From: Anaerolineaceae bacterium UBA700
GTDB lineage: Bacteria > Chloroflexota > Anaerolineae > Anaerolineales > Anaerolineaceae
Assembly: GCA_002298885.1 (NCBI GenBank)
Contig: DBMK01000307.1
Span: 1-5,477 of the forward strand
Reading direction: 5' to 3'
DNA length: 5,477 nucleotides
In this document: in pieces, positions 1-5,157 of the stretch
How the letters are laid out: every line of letters starts with the position of its first letter
Numbering within the stretch: the stretch's first letter is position 1
Program-made: the position numbers and the translations under genes
Notes under the pieces: generated by a model
Told to the model about the DNA's origin: nothing
Seen by the model: only the letters and a program-made list of their open reading frames with translations
Databases searched by the model: none

Positions 1-39
1 GTTTGTTGGCGACTGTTCCGCCAACAAACCCGCTTTTTT
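1..39 (+). terminator. Rho-independent terminator of an upstream plus-strand gene
   Basis: A perfect 11-bp stem (1-11 with 19-29) with a 7-nt loop is followed by CCGC and six T residues at 34-39. This is the classic intrinsic terminator layout on the plus strand. The terminated gene lies left of the window, and the stem could extend past the window edge. It insulates the gene starting at 107 from upstream transcription. Confidence 0.85.
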
Positions 40-66
40 GACTCTACTATAGAATATAGTAATGAT
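38..66 (+). promoter_or_regulatory. Probable sigma70-type promoter of the 107-691 membrane protein gene
   Basis: TTGACT at 38-43 matches the -35 consensus at five of six positions. After a 17-nt spacer, AATGAT at 61-66 matches the -10 consensus at four of six. The placement just after the terminator T-tract and about 40 nt before the start codon makes sense. The -10 box is weak, and the neighbouring TATAGT at 55-60 is an alternative with poor spacing. Confidence 0.45.
46..60. promoter_or_regulatory. Inverted repeat ACTATA-GAA-TATAGT in the promoter spacer
   Basis: Perfect 6-bp arms flank a 3-nt centre between the candidate -35 and -10 elements. It shares the 9-mer CTATAGAAT with the palindrome at 97-108, 53 bp away, or about five helical turns. 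An operator role is an inference; AT-rich DNA produces such symmetry by chance fairly often. Confidence 0.3.
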
Positions 67-96
67 ATAGTCGATACCGGAATGAAAGAGGAAAAT

Positions 97-108
97 ATTC
101 TATAGAAT
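97..108. promoter_or_regulatory. 12-bp perfect palindrome overlapping the start codon
   Basis: ATTCTATAGAAT is perfectly self-complementary and includes the first two bases of the ATG at 107. It repeats the CTATAGAAT word of the promoter inverted repeat. It could be a repressor site or a small translation-limiting hairpin. The nearest purine-rich ribosome-binding sequence (AAGAGG, 86-91) lies 15 nt from the ATG, longer than usual, with this palindrome in between. Confidence 0.3.
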
Positions 109-691
109 GAATACCAATTACAATTACAAATTCAATCAAAATAGAAATCAAAGAAAAATTGAATTAATTCTATTATTTTGCGGTGCAATTATTTGTATCC
201 TAATCATTATTAATATGAAATATGGATGGTTCATATGGCAAACATTGGATAAGCCGCCCGATAGAATCGTTAATATAATCGCGATAAAAGGAACAAGCGT
301 CTGGGTAAAGGCTGCCTCTGGTGAAATTTACTTCAACGAAACGTCGGATAAATGTCAAATTAACTGTTGGGTCGTAACAACTGAAATACCAACACAAAAG
401 TCTCTTCAGAATGGTTTACTCCAAAGAATGAATACAAATTGTTCGCCGGCCCCTCCTTTATTCGGGGTTGCTGAGAGTATGGCGGAGTGCCGTAGAGAGA
501 CTTGGACAGATTATGATTCAATTTATGCATTGAGATTTGACAGTAGTTTAGTAGCCTGGCATTTTAATTCCCATGGAGAAGGTTATATAATAACGGAATG
601 GTTCCACAATTTCTTATTATTGGCCACAATAATATTCTTTGGAGTAAATATTGTTAAACGGGTAAGAATGGCTAAGATCTCTAATCATTAG
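107..691 (+). CDS. Two-pass membrane protein with a cysteine-containing extracytoplasmic domain, function unknown
   Basis: The 194-residue product matches no family I can name. A basic, Asn-rich N-terminus (residues 1-18, with R13, R16 and K17) precedes a strong hydrophobic segment at about 19-37. A polar domain follows, then a second hydrophobic segment at about 166-182 and a basic tail (KRVRMAK). By the positive-inside rule both ends are cytoplasmic and residues 40-165 face outward. That domain holds four cysteines (C83, C87, C112, C128), enough for two disulfides, and a strand-like stretch around IIAIKGTSVWVKAASGEIYF. The start at 107 is preferred because it supplies the basic region before the first membrane segment, although its Shine-Dalgarno spacing is long. 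Base composition is clearly more AT-rich than dnaN and the ATP-grasp gene, which hints at recent transfer or relaxed selection. It is transcribed convergently to the dnaN operon and appears monocistronic. The existence of the gene is fairly sure; its function is not. Confidence 0.8.
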   Translation: MNTNYNYKFNQNRNQRKIELILLFCGAIICILIIINMKYGWFIWQTLDKPPDRIVNIIAIKGTSVWVKAASGEIYFNETSDKCQINCWVVTTEIPTQKSLQNGLLQRMNTNCSPAPPLFGVAESMAECRRETWTDYDSIYALRFDSSLVAWHFNSHGEGYIITEWFHNFLLLATIIFFGVNIVKRVRMAKISNH

Positions 692-700
692 TAATGATTA
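682..700. repeat. 19-bp palindrome centred on the stop codon
   Basis: TAATCATTA (682-690) and TAATGATTA (692-700) are perfect 9-bp inverted arms around the final G of the TAG stop at 689-691. The arms are AT-only apart from one C/G pair, so the RNA hairpin would be weak. With a 1-nt centre it is more plausible as a DNA-level symmetry, such as a protein site or an insertion target, than as a terminator. No function can be assigned. Confidence 0.4.
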
Positions 701-721
701 TTCAAAGAATCAAAATTATTG

Positions 722-795
722 CCGTAGGGGCGAAGCATCCGGAATGTTACCCATTTGATCCAATTTAGATTCTTCCGGATGCTTCGCCCCTACGG
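722..795. repeat. Perfect 23-bp inverted repeat, MITE/REP-like element of the GTAGGGGCGAAGC type
   Basis: Arms 722-744 and 773-795 are perfectly complementary over 23 bp and enclose a 28-nt AT-rich loop. The arms contain GTAGGGGCGAAGCATCCGG and its reverse complement. From memory, inverted repeats built on this GTAGGGGCGAAGC word occur in many copies in Chloroflexi and cyanobacterial genomes. No transposase is present and no long target-site duplication is obvious, so a non-autonomous MITE or REP-type element is the most reasonable label. It lies between two convergent genes, where its hairpin could block transcription from both sides. Only short T-runs follow it on either strand, so it is not a classical intrinsic terminator. 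Confidence 0.75.
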
Positions 796-887
796 ACGGC
801 GTATTTAATATTAACTATTAGAACATATTTTCTATTTTTATGTTACCAAATCAATTCTCCGCGAATTAAACGACCGGCGCCTTAATC

Positions 888-926
888 TCACCCCTTCTTA
901 TTGGCCAGGTAAGTAATTATTGCGCT
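888..926 (-). other. In-frame remnant of a duplicated C-terminus beyond the stop of the ATP-grasp gene
   Basis: Reading on past the TAA at 927-929 in the same frame gives SAIITYLANKKG and then TGA at 888-890. The stretch coding YLANKKG (891-911) equals the one inside the gene at 951-983 (YLAQNKANNKG) once one codon (CAG) and three codons (GCGAATAAT) are removed from the latter. The two copies are offset by 72 nt, a multiple of three. This looks like an in-frame partial tandem duplication, after which the upstream copy gained or brought an earlier stop. The segment is probably untranslated except by stop-codon readthrough. Confidence 0.55.
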
Positions 927-3293
927 TTAATTCCCGATCGCTTTGTTGTTCCCCTTATTATTCGCCTTATTCTGGGCCAGGTAGGCGAGGGCCTGGCCGC
1001 GCTCGTCGCTCATCACAATGGACAGGTGGGCGCCGGGGCGGTAATCGGACACTTTGAGCAGCCGCAGGCAGGCGGCCAGGGTATCGTCAAGCGTGATCCA
1101 CTCCCCCACATGGTTGGGGAGGCCGTAAAAGAAATCGTTTCTGAATACGGTCTGAGCGTCGTCCAGCACCACCGCCAGCGGGTAAATTTGCGATTCCATC
1201 AGGTCCTGGAAGAAATGCGTTCCCAGCGAAGGCTCCGGCGCAGCGCCGGATGTTGGCCCGGTCAGCTCGACCAGGGCGCGGGTGTGGTAAATGTCGCCGT
1301 AATCGATCGGCACGCCCAGGTCCGAGTTGGAGCTGCCCCAGCGCCCCGGGCCGATACAGATGAACGATTCGGCGGCCAGGGCGGCGTTCAGGCGGGCAAT
1401 GGCCTGGCGCAGCTCGCGGCGCACCAGCTCGGACGGCAGGCTGTGATAGGCCTGCGGCGCCACAAATACCACGTAATCCACCCGTTCGATGTACCCCTGC
1501 GGCACGACAAAGCGGGTGGATAAAATGATGTCGTCCTTTGGTAATTCCACCGGCCAGGGCACCTGGGCGGTCTCGATCAGGTGCGCCTGCGGGCGGCACT
1601 GCAGGATGGTGATGCACACCTGCGGCTTGCCAGTATTGTCGTGAGTGATACTGAGGGTGAATTCGGTATCCACCGGCGAGTGGTAGTTCGCCTCTAGCAG
1701 GTGCAGGATCTGGCGCATATGCTCGGCAAAGGCGGTGCGCTTGAGCAGCTCGTCGAAGGTCAGCACCAGCCGCCTGGGATCGCCCTCGATCACGCTGCTG
1801 CGCAGGGAGGTGAAATAATCGTCCTCGTCGAGCTGGGCCAGGTAGCGCAGCGGGGCGTAATGCGAATCGAGCACGGACTGGATGGGCAGAGTCTTGAATG
1901 AATTCTCCTCCAGGTCGATCAGGTCGACGTACTGCTGCGAGTAGCGCCGGATGGCCTTGGGCTCGGTGGAGGGACGCAGGAGCGGGTGGCTGAGCGCCAC
2001 CAGGCGCGGGTAATCGTTGCCCACCCGGTCGACAGCGCGCGTGCCCAGGCCCCACACGATGCGCACGAAGCCGTCCTCGCGGCGGATCTGGGGAGTCCAG
2101 CGGTAGATATTGCGGCTGAAGGCCACCCCAGCGGCGTGGGGCATGAAATAGCGCCCGAAACGCTCGCCCTGCACCTCCTGGATCAGGATCGCCATGCGCT
2201 CGTCGTAATCCAGCAGGCCCTTGCTGCGCCGGTAAAGCAGGGCGGCGGAATTGAAGGTGGAGGCAAAAACGCGGGCGATGGCGCGCTGCAGGCTGAGCAG
2301 GTTCTCGTGGGGCGTGCCCTGGTTGGGGACGAAGATCGATTCGTACTTGCCGGCGAACGACGTGCCGAAATTGTCCTCCAGCAAGCTGGAGGAACGCACG
2401 ATGACCGGCTTGTGGCCGATGTGGTCGAGCATGGCGGCGAGCTGCTCGGAAATGTCGGGCGGGAACTCAGAGGCCTCGAAGTCGCTGACGATCTGCGGGT
2501 ATTCGGCCCGCATTTCGTGCTCCTCTTTATACTTCTGGTCGTTCCAGTGCATCAGGTTATTGATCGACATCAGGGTGTACATCTCGTCCGAGCCGACGAA
2601 GTACGATTCGGGCGTCTTGAGGCAGGCCATCAGGTTGGGGTCGGCCACCTCGTGCAGCATGCGCGCCGCCAGCAGCATGCCGGCCGCCTTGCCGCCGATG
2701 CGCCCCGTGCCGATCTTACGCCGGCGGATCTCGGCCAGGTCGGCCAGGGTGAACCATTCCTTGGCGATGTTGATGTAGCGCAACTGGTCGCTGATCATGC
2801 TGCGGATCAGCACCACCTTCGATTCCTGCAGGCGGGCTTCGTAGCGGGCGCGCTCCAGCGGAGTCATGCGCTCGATGGTCATGGCGTGCTCGAAGACCAC
2901 CTCGGCCGGGGCCAGCTCGGGGTTGAGGGACGAAATCAGGTCCTGGGAGCTGACTCCGCGCTCGGTGAGCAGGTCGCTGACCAATTTCTGGAACACGGCA
3001 AAGGGCAGGTGCTCGCTGAAGAGCAGGTCGGTCAGGTTATCGCGCACCCGCGCCAGGCGGATGTCCCAGATCTCGCCGGCTTCGTCGCTGTAGGGATTGC
3101 GCACGCCTTCGAGCTGCTGCGAGCGGATGGCCATCTCACGCACTTTGGTCTCGAAGCCCTGGGGGGTGATGATGCCGCGCTCGAACAGGTCCTTACGCAT
3201 GCGCGCCCGGATGCGCGAGTTGAGGATGGGGTACTGGCTCAGCGCCAGCAGAATGCTAAGATAGCGATCGGTTGAAGTCGGCGAGAATGACAT
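927..3293 (-). CDS. PEP/pyruvate-binding (PPDK_N-type ATP-grasp) protein without a phospho-histidine domain
   Basis: This 788-residue soluble protein has the nucleotide-binding module of the pyruvate phosphate dikinase/PEP synthase superfamily. Landmarks in order are a helical N-terminal region (1-190) of unknown fold; RIGGKAAG (198-205, with K202 as the likely counterpart of the ATP-binding lysine); VIVRSSSLLEDNFGTSFAGK (297-316, R300); IQEVQGERFGRYFMPHAAGV then AFSRN (371-395); VRIVWGLGTR (410-419); D542 and E544 in VDTEF; and LQCRP (564-568, Q565 and R567), the usual end of the ATP-grasp. The swivelling domain with the catalytic His (GGxxSH type) and the PEP-binding barrel are both absent. 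A distinct C-terminal part carries GPGRWGSSNSDLG (648-660) and GTHFFQDLME (691-700), which I recall from an uncharacterised group of such proteins. The ATP-binding residues look intact, so nucleotide binding is likely, but the acceptor substrate is unknown and dikinase activity is unlikely. The ATG overlaps the dnaN stop by one base with no good Shine-Dalgarno site, implying translational coupling. The C-terminal tail (NKANNKGNNK) is low-complexity. Confidence 0.93.
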   Translation of the reverse strand: MSFSPTSTDRYLSILLALSQYPILNSRIRARMRKDLFERGIITPQGFETKVREMAIRSQQLEGVRNPYSDEAGEIWDIRLARVRDNLTDLLFSEHLPFAVFQKLVSDLLTERGVSSQDLISSLNPELAPAEVVFEHAMTIERMTPLERARYEARLQESKVVLIRSMISDQLRYINIAKEWFTLADLAEIRRRKIGTGRIGGKAAGMLLAARMLHEVADPNLMACLKTPESYFVGSDEMYTLMSINNLMHWNDQKYKEEHEMRAEYPQIVSDFEASEFPPDISEQLAAMLDHIGHKPVIVRSSSLLEDNFGTSFAGKYESIFVPNQGTPHENLLSLQRAIARVFASTFNSAALLYRRSKGLLDYDERMAILIQEVQGERFGRYFMPHAAGVAFSRNIYRWTPQIRREDGFVRIVWGLGTRAVDRVGNDYPRLVALSHPLLRPSTEPKAIRRYSQQYVDLIDLEENSFKTLPIQSVLDSHYAPLRYLAQLDEDDYFTSLRSSVIEGDPRRLVLTFDELLKRTAFAEHMRQILHLLEANYHSPVDTEFTLSITHDNTGKPQVCITILQCRPQAHLIETAQVPWPVELPKDDIILSTRFVVPQGYIERVDYVVFVAPQAYHSLPSELVRRELRQAIARLNAALAAESFICIGPGRWGSSNSDLGVPIDYGDIYHTRALVELTGPTSGAAPEPSLGTHFFQDLMESQIYPLAVVLDDAQTVFRNDFFYGLPNHVGEWITLDDTLAACLRLLKVSDYRPGAHLSIVMSDERGQALAYLAQNKANNKGNNKAIGN

Positions 3294-3295
3294 TA
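3291..3295 (-). promoter_or_regulatory. TAATG stop-start overlap coupling dnaN to the ATP-grasp gene
   Basis: On the minus strand the dnaN stop TAA (3295-3293) and the next ATG (3293-3291) share one A. The 20 nt before this ATG on the minus strand (GCCGATGCACCTGGCT and flanks) lack a purine-rich Shine-Dalgarno sequence. Termination-reinitiation by ribosomes finishing DnaN is therefore the likely way the second protein is made, giving a fixed and probably low ratio to the clamp. Confidence 0.75.
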
Positions 3296-4417
3296 AGCCA
3301 GGTGCATCGGCATGATCACGTGCTGGAAGCCCTCGTCGCCCACCGGCCGGATCATGGCCGGCGAATTGTTGGCGTTAGTCTCCAGCGCAACGTTCGGGGT
3401 GCGCACCACGTCTAACACCTCGCGCAGGAAACGCACGTTGAACGCAATCACAAGCTGCGATCCGTCAATCGTGGCGTCCACCCGAACCTCGCTCGACCCG
3501 GTTTCCTCGGTCTGGGCGGAAATCTCGACCTCGCCGGGAGTATCCCCATGCGGCAGGATGCTCATGCGGATAACGTTGTTGCCCTCGCGGGCAATAATCT
3601 CGGCCTGCTTGCAGGCCTTGAGAAGCTGGGCAGTGGAGAGGATGGTATGCGTCTTGAAAGAGCGCGGCACGATGGACTGGTAAGGCGGGAAATTGCCGTC
3701 GATCAACTGCGAGACCAGCTCGATATCCCGCAGGTGGAAGATGACCTGGCCGCGCCCGGGCGGAGCGACCATGGTGAGCGTCTCGTTGCCGTCCGAGGCG
3801 ATCCGGGCCAGCTCGGCTAGGGCCCGGCCGGGAATGATGGCGGTAACGGGACGAACGGGGTTGGAGAGCGGGGCCTTGCGCACCGAGATGCGGAAACCGT
3901 CGGTGGCGGCCAGGGTCACCTCGCTGCCGCTGATGGTCATCAATACGCCCTGGAGCACTGGGCGGGCCTCGTCGGAAGACACGGCAAAGACCACCTGCTG
4001 GATCATCTCTTTGAAATCGGCAACGTTGAGCGCCACCCCTTCGGAGAGCTCGGGCACCGGCATGGGCGGGAATTCCTGGGCGTCGATGCCCTTGATATCG
4101 GTGTTCGAAGCGCCGCAGCGCACGTTAAGCGTCTGGCTGCGCGTATTGAGCGCCAGGTTGACCGGCTCGTTGGGTAGGGTGGAGACCAGGTCGGCCAGGG
4201 TGCGGGCAGGGACGGTGATGGCGCCCTCTTCGACGATCTGGGCGCCGATCCAACACGTGATGCCCAGTTCCAGGTTCGTGGCCGAAAGGCGCAGCCTGCC
4301 CTCGTCGGTCGCCACCAGAATATTCGCCAGCACCGGCAGCGTGCTGCGGGGGCTTACAGCCCGTGAGACAATACCCAAACCATGCGCCAGTTGTTGTTGG
4401 TTGACGATTGCTTTCAT
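3293..4417 (-). CDS. dnaN: DNA polymerase III beta subunit (sliding clamp)
   Basis: DnaN forms the ring-shaped homodimer that encircles DNA and tethers the replicative polymerase, and it also serves as a docking platform for repair polymerases, MutS/MutL and the clamp loader. At 374 residues the product has the usual length, with three clamp domains at roughly 1-120, 127-245 and 250-374. Family signatures are STLPVLANILV (25-35), TNLELGI (47-53), IKGIDAQEFPPMP (108-120), ARPVLQGVLM (151-160), ATDGFRISVR (171-180), QLIDGNFPPYQSIVP (237-251), the NVRFLREVLDVV segment (327-338) and the terminal HVIMPMHLA, equivalent to the conserved C-terminal MPM-L of beta clamps. The start is supported by GAGAGGG 9 nt upstream. 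The reading frame is intact. dnaA is not adjacent in the visible sequence: the upstream side is a long spacer and divergent pilin genes, so this is not the classical dnaA-dnaN-recF layout. Downstream it overlaps the ATP-grasp gene by one base, forming an operon. Confidence 0.98.
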   Translation of the reverse strand: MKAIVNQQQLAHGLGIVSRAVSPRSTLPVLANILVATDEGRLRLSATNLELGITCWIGAQIVEEGAITVPARTLADLVSTLPNEPVNLALNTRSQTLNVRCGASNTDIKGIDAQEFPPMPVPELSEGVALNVADFKEMIQQVVFAVSSDEARPVLQGVLMTISGSEVTLAATDGFRISVRKAPLSNPVRPVTAIIPGRALAELARIASDGNETLTMVAPPGRGQVIFHLRDIELVSQLIDGNFPPYQSIVPRSFKTHTILSTAQLLKACKQAEIIAREGNNVIRMSILPHGDTPGEVEISAQTEETGSSEVRVDATIDGSQLVIAFNVRFLREVLDVVRTPNVALETNANNSPAMIRPVGDEGFQHVIMPMHLA

Positions 4418-4426
4418 CAGGTGCTG

Positions 4427-4433
4427 CCCTCTC
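4427..4433 (-). promoter_or_regulatory. Ribosome binding site of dnaN
   Basis: GAGAGGG on the minus strand ends 9 nt before the ATG at 4417-4415. This supports the chosen start and contrasts with the missing Shine-Dalgarno site of the gene behind it. Confidence 0.7.
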
Positions 4434-4470
4434 TGTCTTACGGAACAGGAATATTTTGTAAGCTTAAATG

Positions 4471-4499
4471 AGTATACAACGAGGATTAAAAATTGACTA
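4471..4499 (-). promoter_or_regulatory. Probable sigma70-type promoter of the dnaN operon
   Basis: On the minus strand, TAGTCA (4499-4494, four of six to the -35 consensus) and TATACT (4476-4471, five of six to the -10 consensus) are separated by 17 nt. Transcription would start near 4464, giving a leader of about 45 nt before dnaN. The spacing and position are good; the -35 is moderate. Confidence 0.55.
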
Positions 4500-4572
4500 G
4501 ATTAATAATCGAAAAGGTTCCAGGTTGACCAAAAATTCAGCGTAGGTCCTCGAAAACGGGTCCATTTCCCGA

Positions 4573-4611
4573 CCTTGCCTCAATTTCAACGAAACTGGAT
4601 TAGAGGCAAGG
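4573..4611. repeat. Stem-loop with 9-bp perfect arms in the dnaN-pilin spacer
   Basis: CCTTGCCTC (4573-4581) pairs perfectly with GAGGCAAGG (4603-4611) around a 21-nt loop, which itself contains a TTTC/GAAA mini-inverted repeat. No T-run follows on either strand, so an intrinsic terminator is unlikely. It could be an operator or part of a structured leader or small RNA. Confidence 0.4.
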
Positions 4612-4656
4612 GGCCATCAATGGATTCCTTAAAAACACCCTTTCAAGGCACTAATT

Positions 4657-4681
4657 GTCAGTTATACGTCAGGATCGTCAG
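4657..4681. promoter_or_regulatory. Three direct GTCAG repeats at 11- and 9-bp spacing
   Basis: GTCAG occurs at 4657-4661, 4668-4672 and 4677-4681, so copies lie roughly one helical turn apart on one DNA face. The last two are preceded by C or TC (CGTCAG). Direct repeats with this phasing are typical of response-regulator binding sites, so a regulator of the pilin genes is conceivable. Five-base words are short and the pattern may be chance. Confidence 0.3.
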
Positions 4682-4848
4682 ATATAAATACACAAGTTGC
4701 GTATTGGCATGAACATTGCTACTTATGCGATTAGACTCAAGGATAATTCCGGGGGAGAACCGCAAGCTCAATAACAGGGTGCATCCAAATATGTGCCGGT
4801 TCGTTTCTGCCTCAATTATCCGAAAACCTTGTCGCTGGTTCTGATTGC

Positions 4849-4880
4849 GGCCTTGCAGCAGGCCCTAAAGTTGTAAGGCC
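4849..4880 (+). repeat. Stem-loop upstream of the pilin promoter
   Basis: GGCCTTGCA (4849-4857) pairs with TGTAAGGCC (4872-4880) in nine pairs, one of them G-U, around a 14-nt loop. An alternative GGCC...GGCC pairing lies within the same segment. It ends about 30 nt before the -10 element of the pilin genes. It has no T-tract. Role unknown. Confidence 0.35.
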
Positions 4881-4911
4881 CCTGTAAAGCGCGAAACACA
4901 TTGGAAGTCCA

Positions 4912-4917
4912 TATAAT
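4912..4917 (+). promoter_or_regulatory. Consensus -10 element of the pilin genes
   Basis: TATAAT at 4912-4917 is a perfect -10 box 56 nt before the first pilin ATG. No -35-like hexamer lies 16-18 nt upstream (that stretch reads GCGCGA). A perfect -10 without a -35 suggests activator dependence, in keeping with the regulated nature of pilus genes, though this is inferred. The leader would be about 50 nt and A-rich. Confidence 0.5.
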
Positions 4918-4956
4918 GTAATCAGAAAAGCGAATGTAAAAAAATCTTATGCGATG

Positions 4957-4966
4957 AAAGGAGGTG
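4957..4966 (+). promoter_or_regulatory. Strong ribosome binding site of the first pilin gene
   Basis: AAAGGAGGTG is nearly fully complementary to the anti-Shine-Dalgarno tail of 16S rRNA and ends 7 nt before the ATG at 4974. This strength suits a highly produced structural subunit and fixes the start of a very short gene. Confidence 0.85.
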
Positions 4967-4973
4967 AAACACA

Positions 4974-5120
4974 ATGTTATTCGCTCCGAAAGAAAAAGGC
5001 CAAGGCTTAGTTGAATATGCTCTAATTCTTGTTTTGGTTGCAGTAGTTGTTATCGTCATCCTGGCCCTGCTCGGTCCCGCGATCGGCAAGATCTTCAGCA
5101 ATGTCGTGACCGCCATCTAG
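4974..5120 (+). CDS. Flp/Fap-type (type IVb) pilin precursor, first copy
   Basis: The 48-residue product begins MLFAPKEKG, a 9-residue hydrophilic leader, followed by QGLVEY. Prepilin peptidase should cut after G9, which places the family's diagnostic Glu and Tyr at mature positions +5 (E14) and +6 (Y15). A hydrophobic helix (about 16-33, ALILVLVAVVVIVILALL) follows, then the short tail GPAIGKIFSNVVTAI typical of Flp pilins. Mature length is 39 residues, at the short end of the family. The protein would sit in the inner membrane after processing and polymerise into a Tad-type pilus used for surface attachment. The start is fixed by the strong Shine-Dalgarno site. It is about 60% identical (29 of 48) to the second copy. 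The tad/cpa assembly genes are not in the window; they may follow to the right or lie elsewhere. Confidence 0.93.
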   Translation: MLFAPKEKGQGLVEYALILVLVAVVVIVILALLGPAIGKIFSNVVTAI

Positions 5121-5157
5121 TTCCCTTACGGATTAGCGGCAATGTAAAAAACAGGGT

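Larger units (their letters stand above)
4500..4911. other. Long divergent intergenic spacer without a convincing gene
   Basis: About 410 nt between the dnaN promoter and the pilin -10 element contain no reading frame with a ribosome binding site and plausible protein character. No tRNA cloverleaf and no full DnaA box (TTATNCACA) is seen; the closest is TTATCCGAA at 4816-4824. The spacer does hold two stem-loops (4573-4611 and 4849-4880) and a triple GTCAG repeat (4657-4681), listed separately. It could carry regulatory sites for the pilin genes or a small RNA. Confidence 0.6.

Noticed and set aside
200..397. 65-codon minus-strand frame inside the membrane-protein gene
   Set aside because: It overlaps a gene with a coherent membrane topology and lacks a ribosome binding site.
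1087..2055. 322-codon minus-strand frame inside the ATP-grasp gene
   Set aside because: It is a frame-shifted shadow, rich in Ala/Pro/Arg/Gly, as expected of an alternative frame in GC-rich DNA. The motifs of the main frame run through the same region without interruption.
1986..3275. Open plus-strand frame of 429 codons antisense to the ATP-grasp gene
   Set aside because: It lies wholly opposite a well-supported conserved protein in GC-rich DNA, reads as His/Gln/Gly-rich low-information sequence and shows no recognisable motif or ribosome binding site.
3693..4496. 267-codon plus-strand frame antisense to dnaN
   Set aside because: It is the complement of a highly conserved gene, Ser/Arg-rich, with no family resemblance and no plausible start signal.
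4493..4521. TTGACT on the plus strand as a -35 of a promoter running toward the pilins
   Set aside because: No -10-like hexamer occurs at 15-19 nt spacing. The same bases are better explained as the -35 of the minus-strand dnaN promoter.
4785..4815. T-arm-like GGTTCG sequence suggesting a tRNA
   Set aside because: The flanking bases do not form a 5-bp T stem, and no acceptor, D or anticodon arm can be placed around it.
4709..4876. Possible broken small ORF: MNIATYAIRLKDNSGGEPQAQ-stop, then about 33 codons in the same frame
   Set aside because: No Shine-Dalgarno site precedes the ATG, an in-frame TAA splits it at 4772-4774, and neither part resembles a family I know. Chance is the simpler explanation.
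4418..4973. Replication origin next to dnaN
   Set aside because: No full DnaA box, no dnaA gene and no AT-rich unwinding repeats are visible. The best partial match, TTATCCGAA at 4816-4824, is isolated.
4922..5116. 64-codon minus-strand frame opposite the first pilin
   Set aside because: The plus strand has a perfect Shine-Dalgarno site and an unmistakable Flp pilin. The antisense frame has neither.
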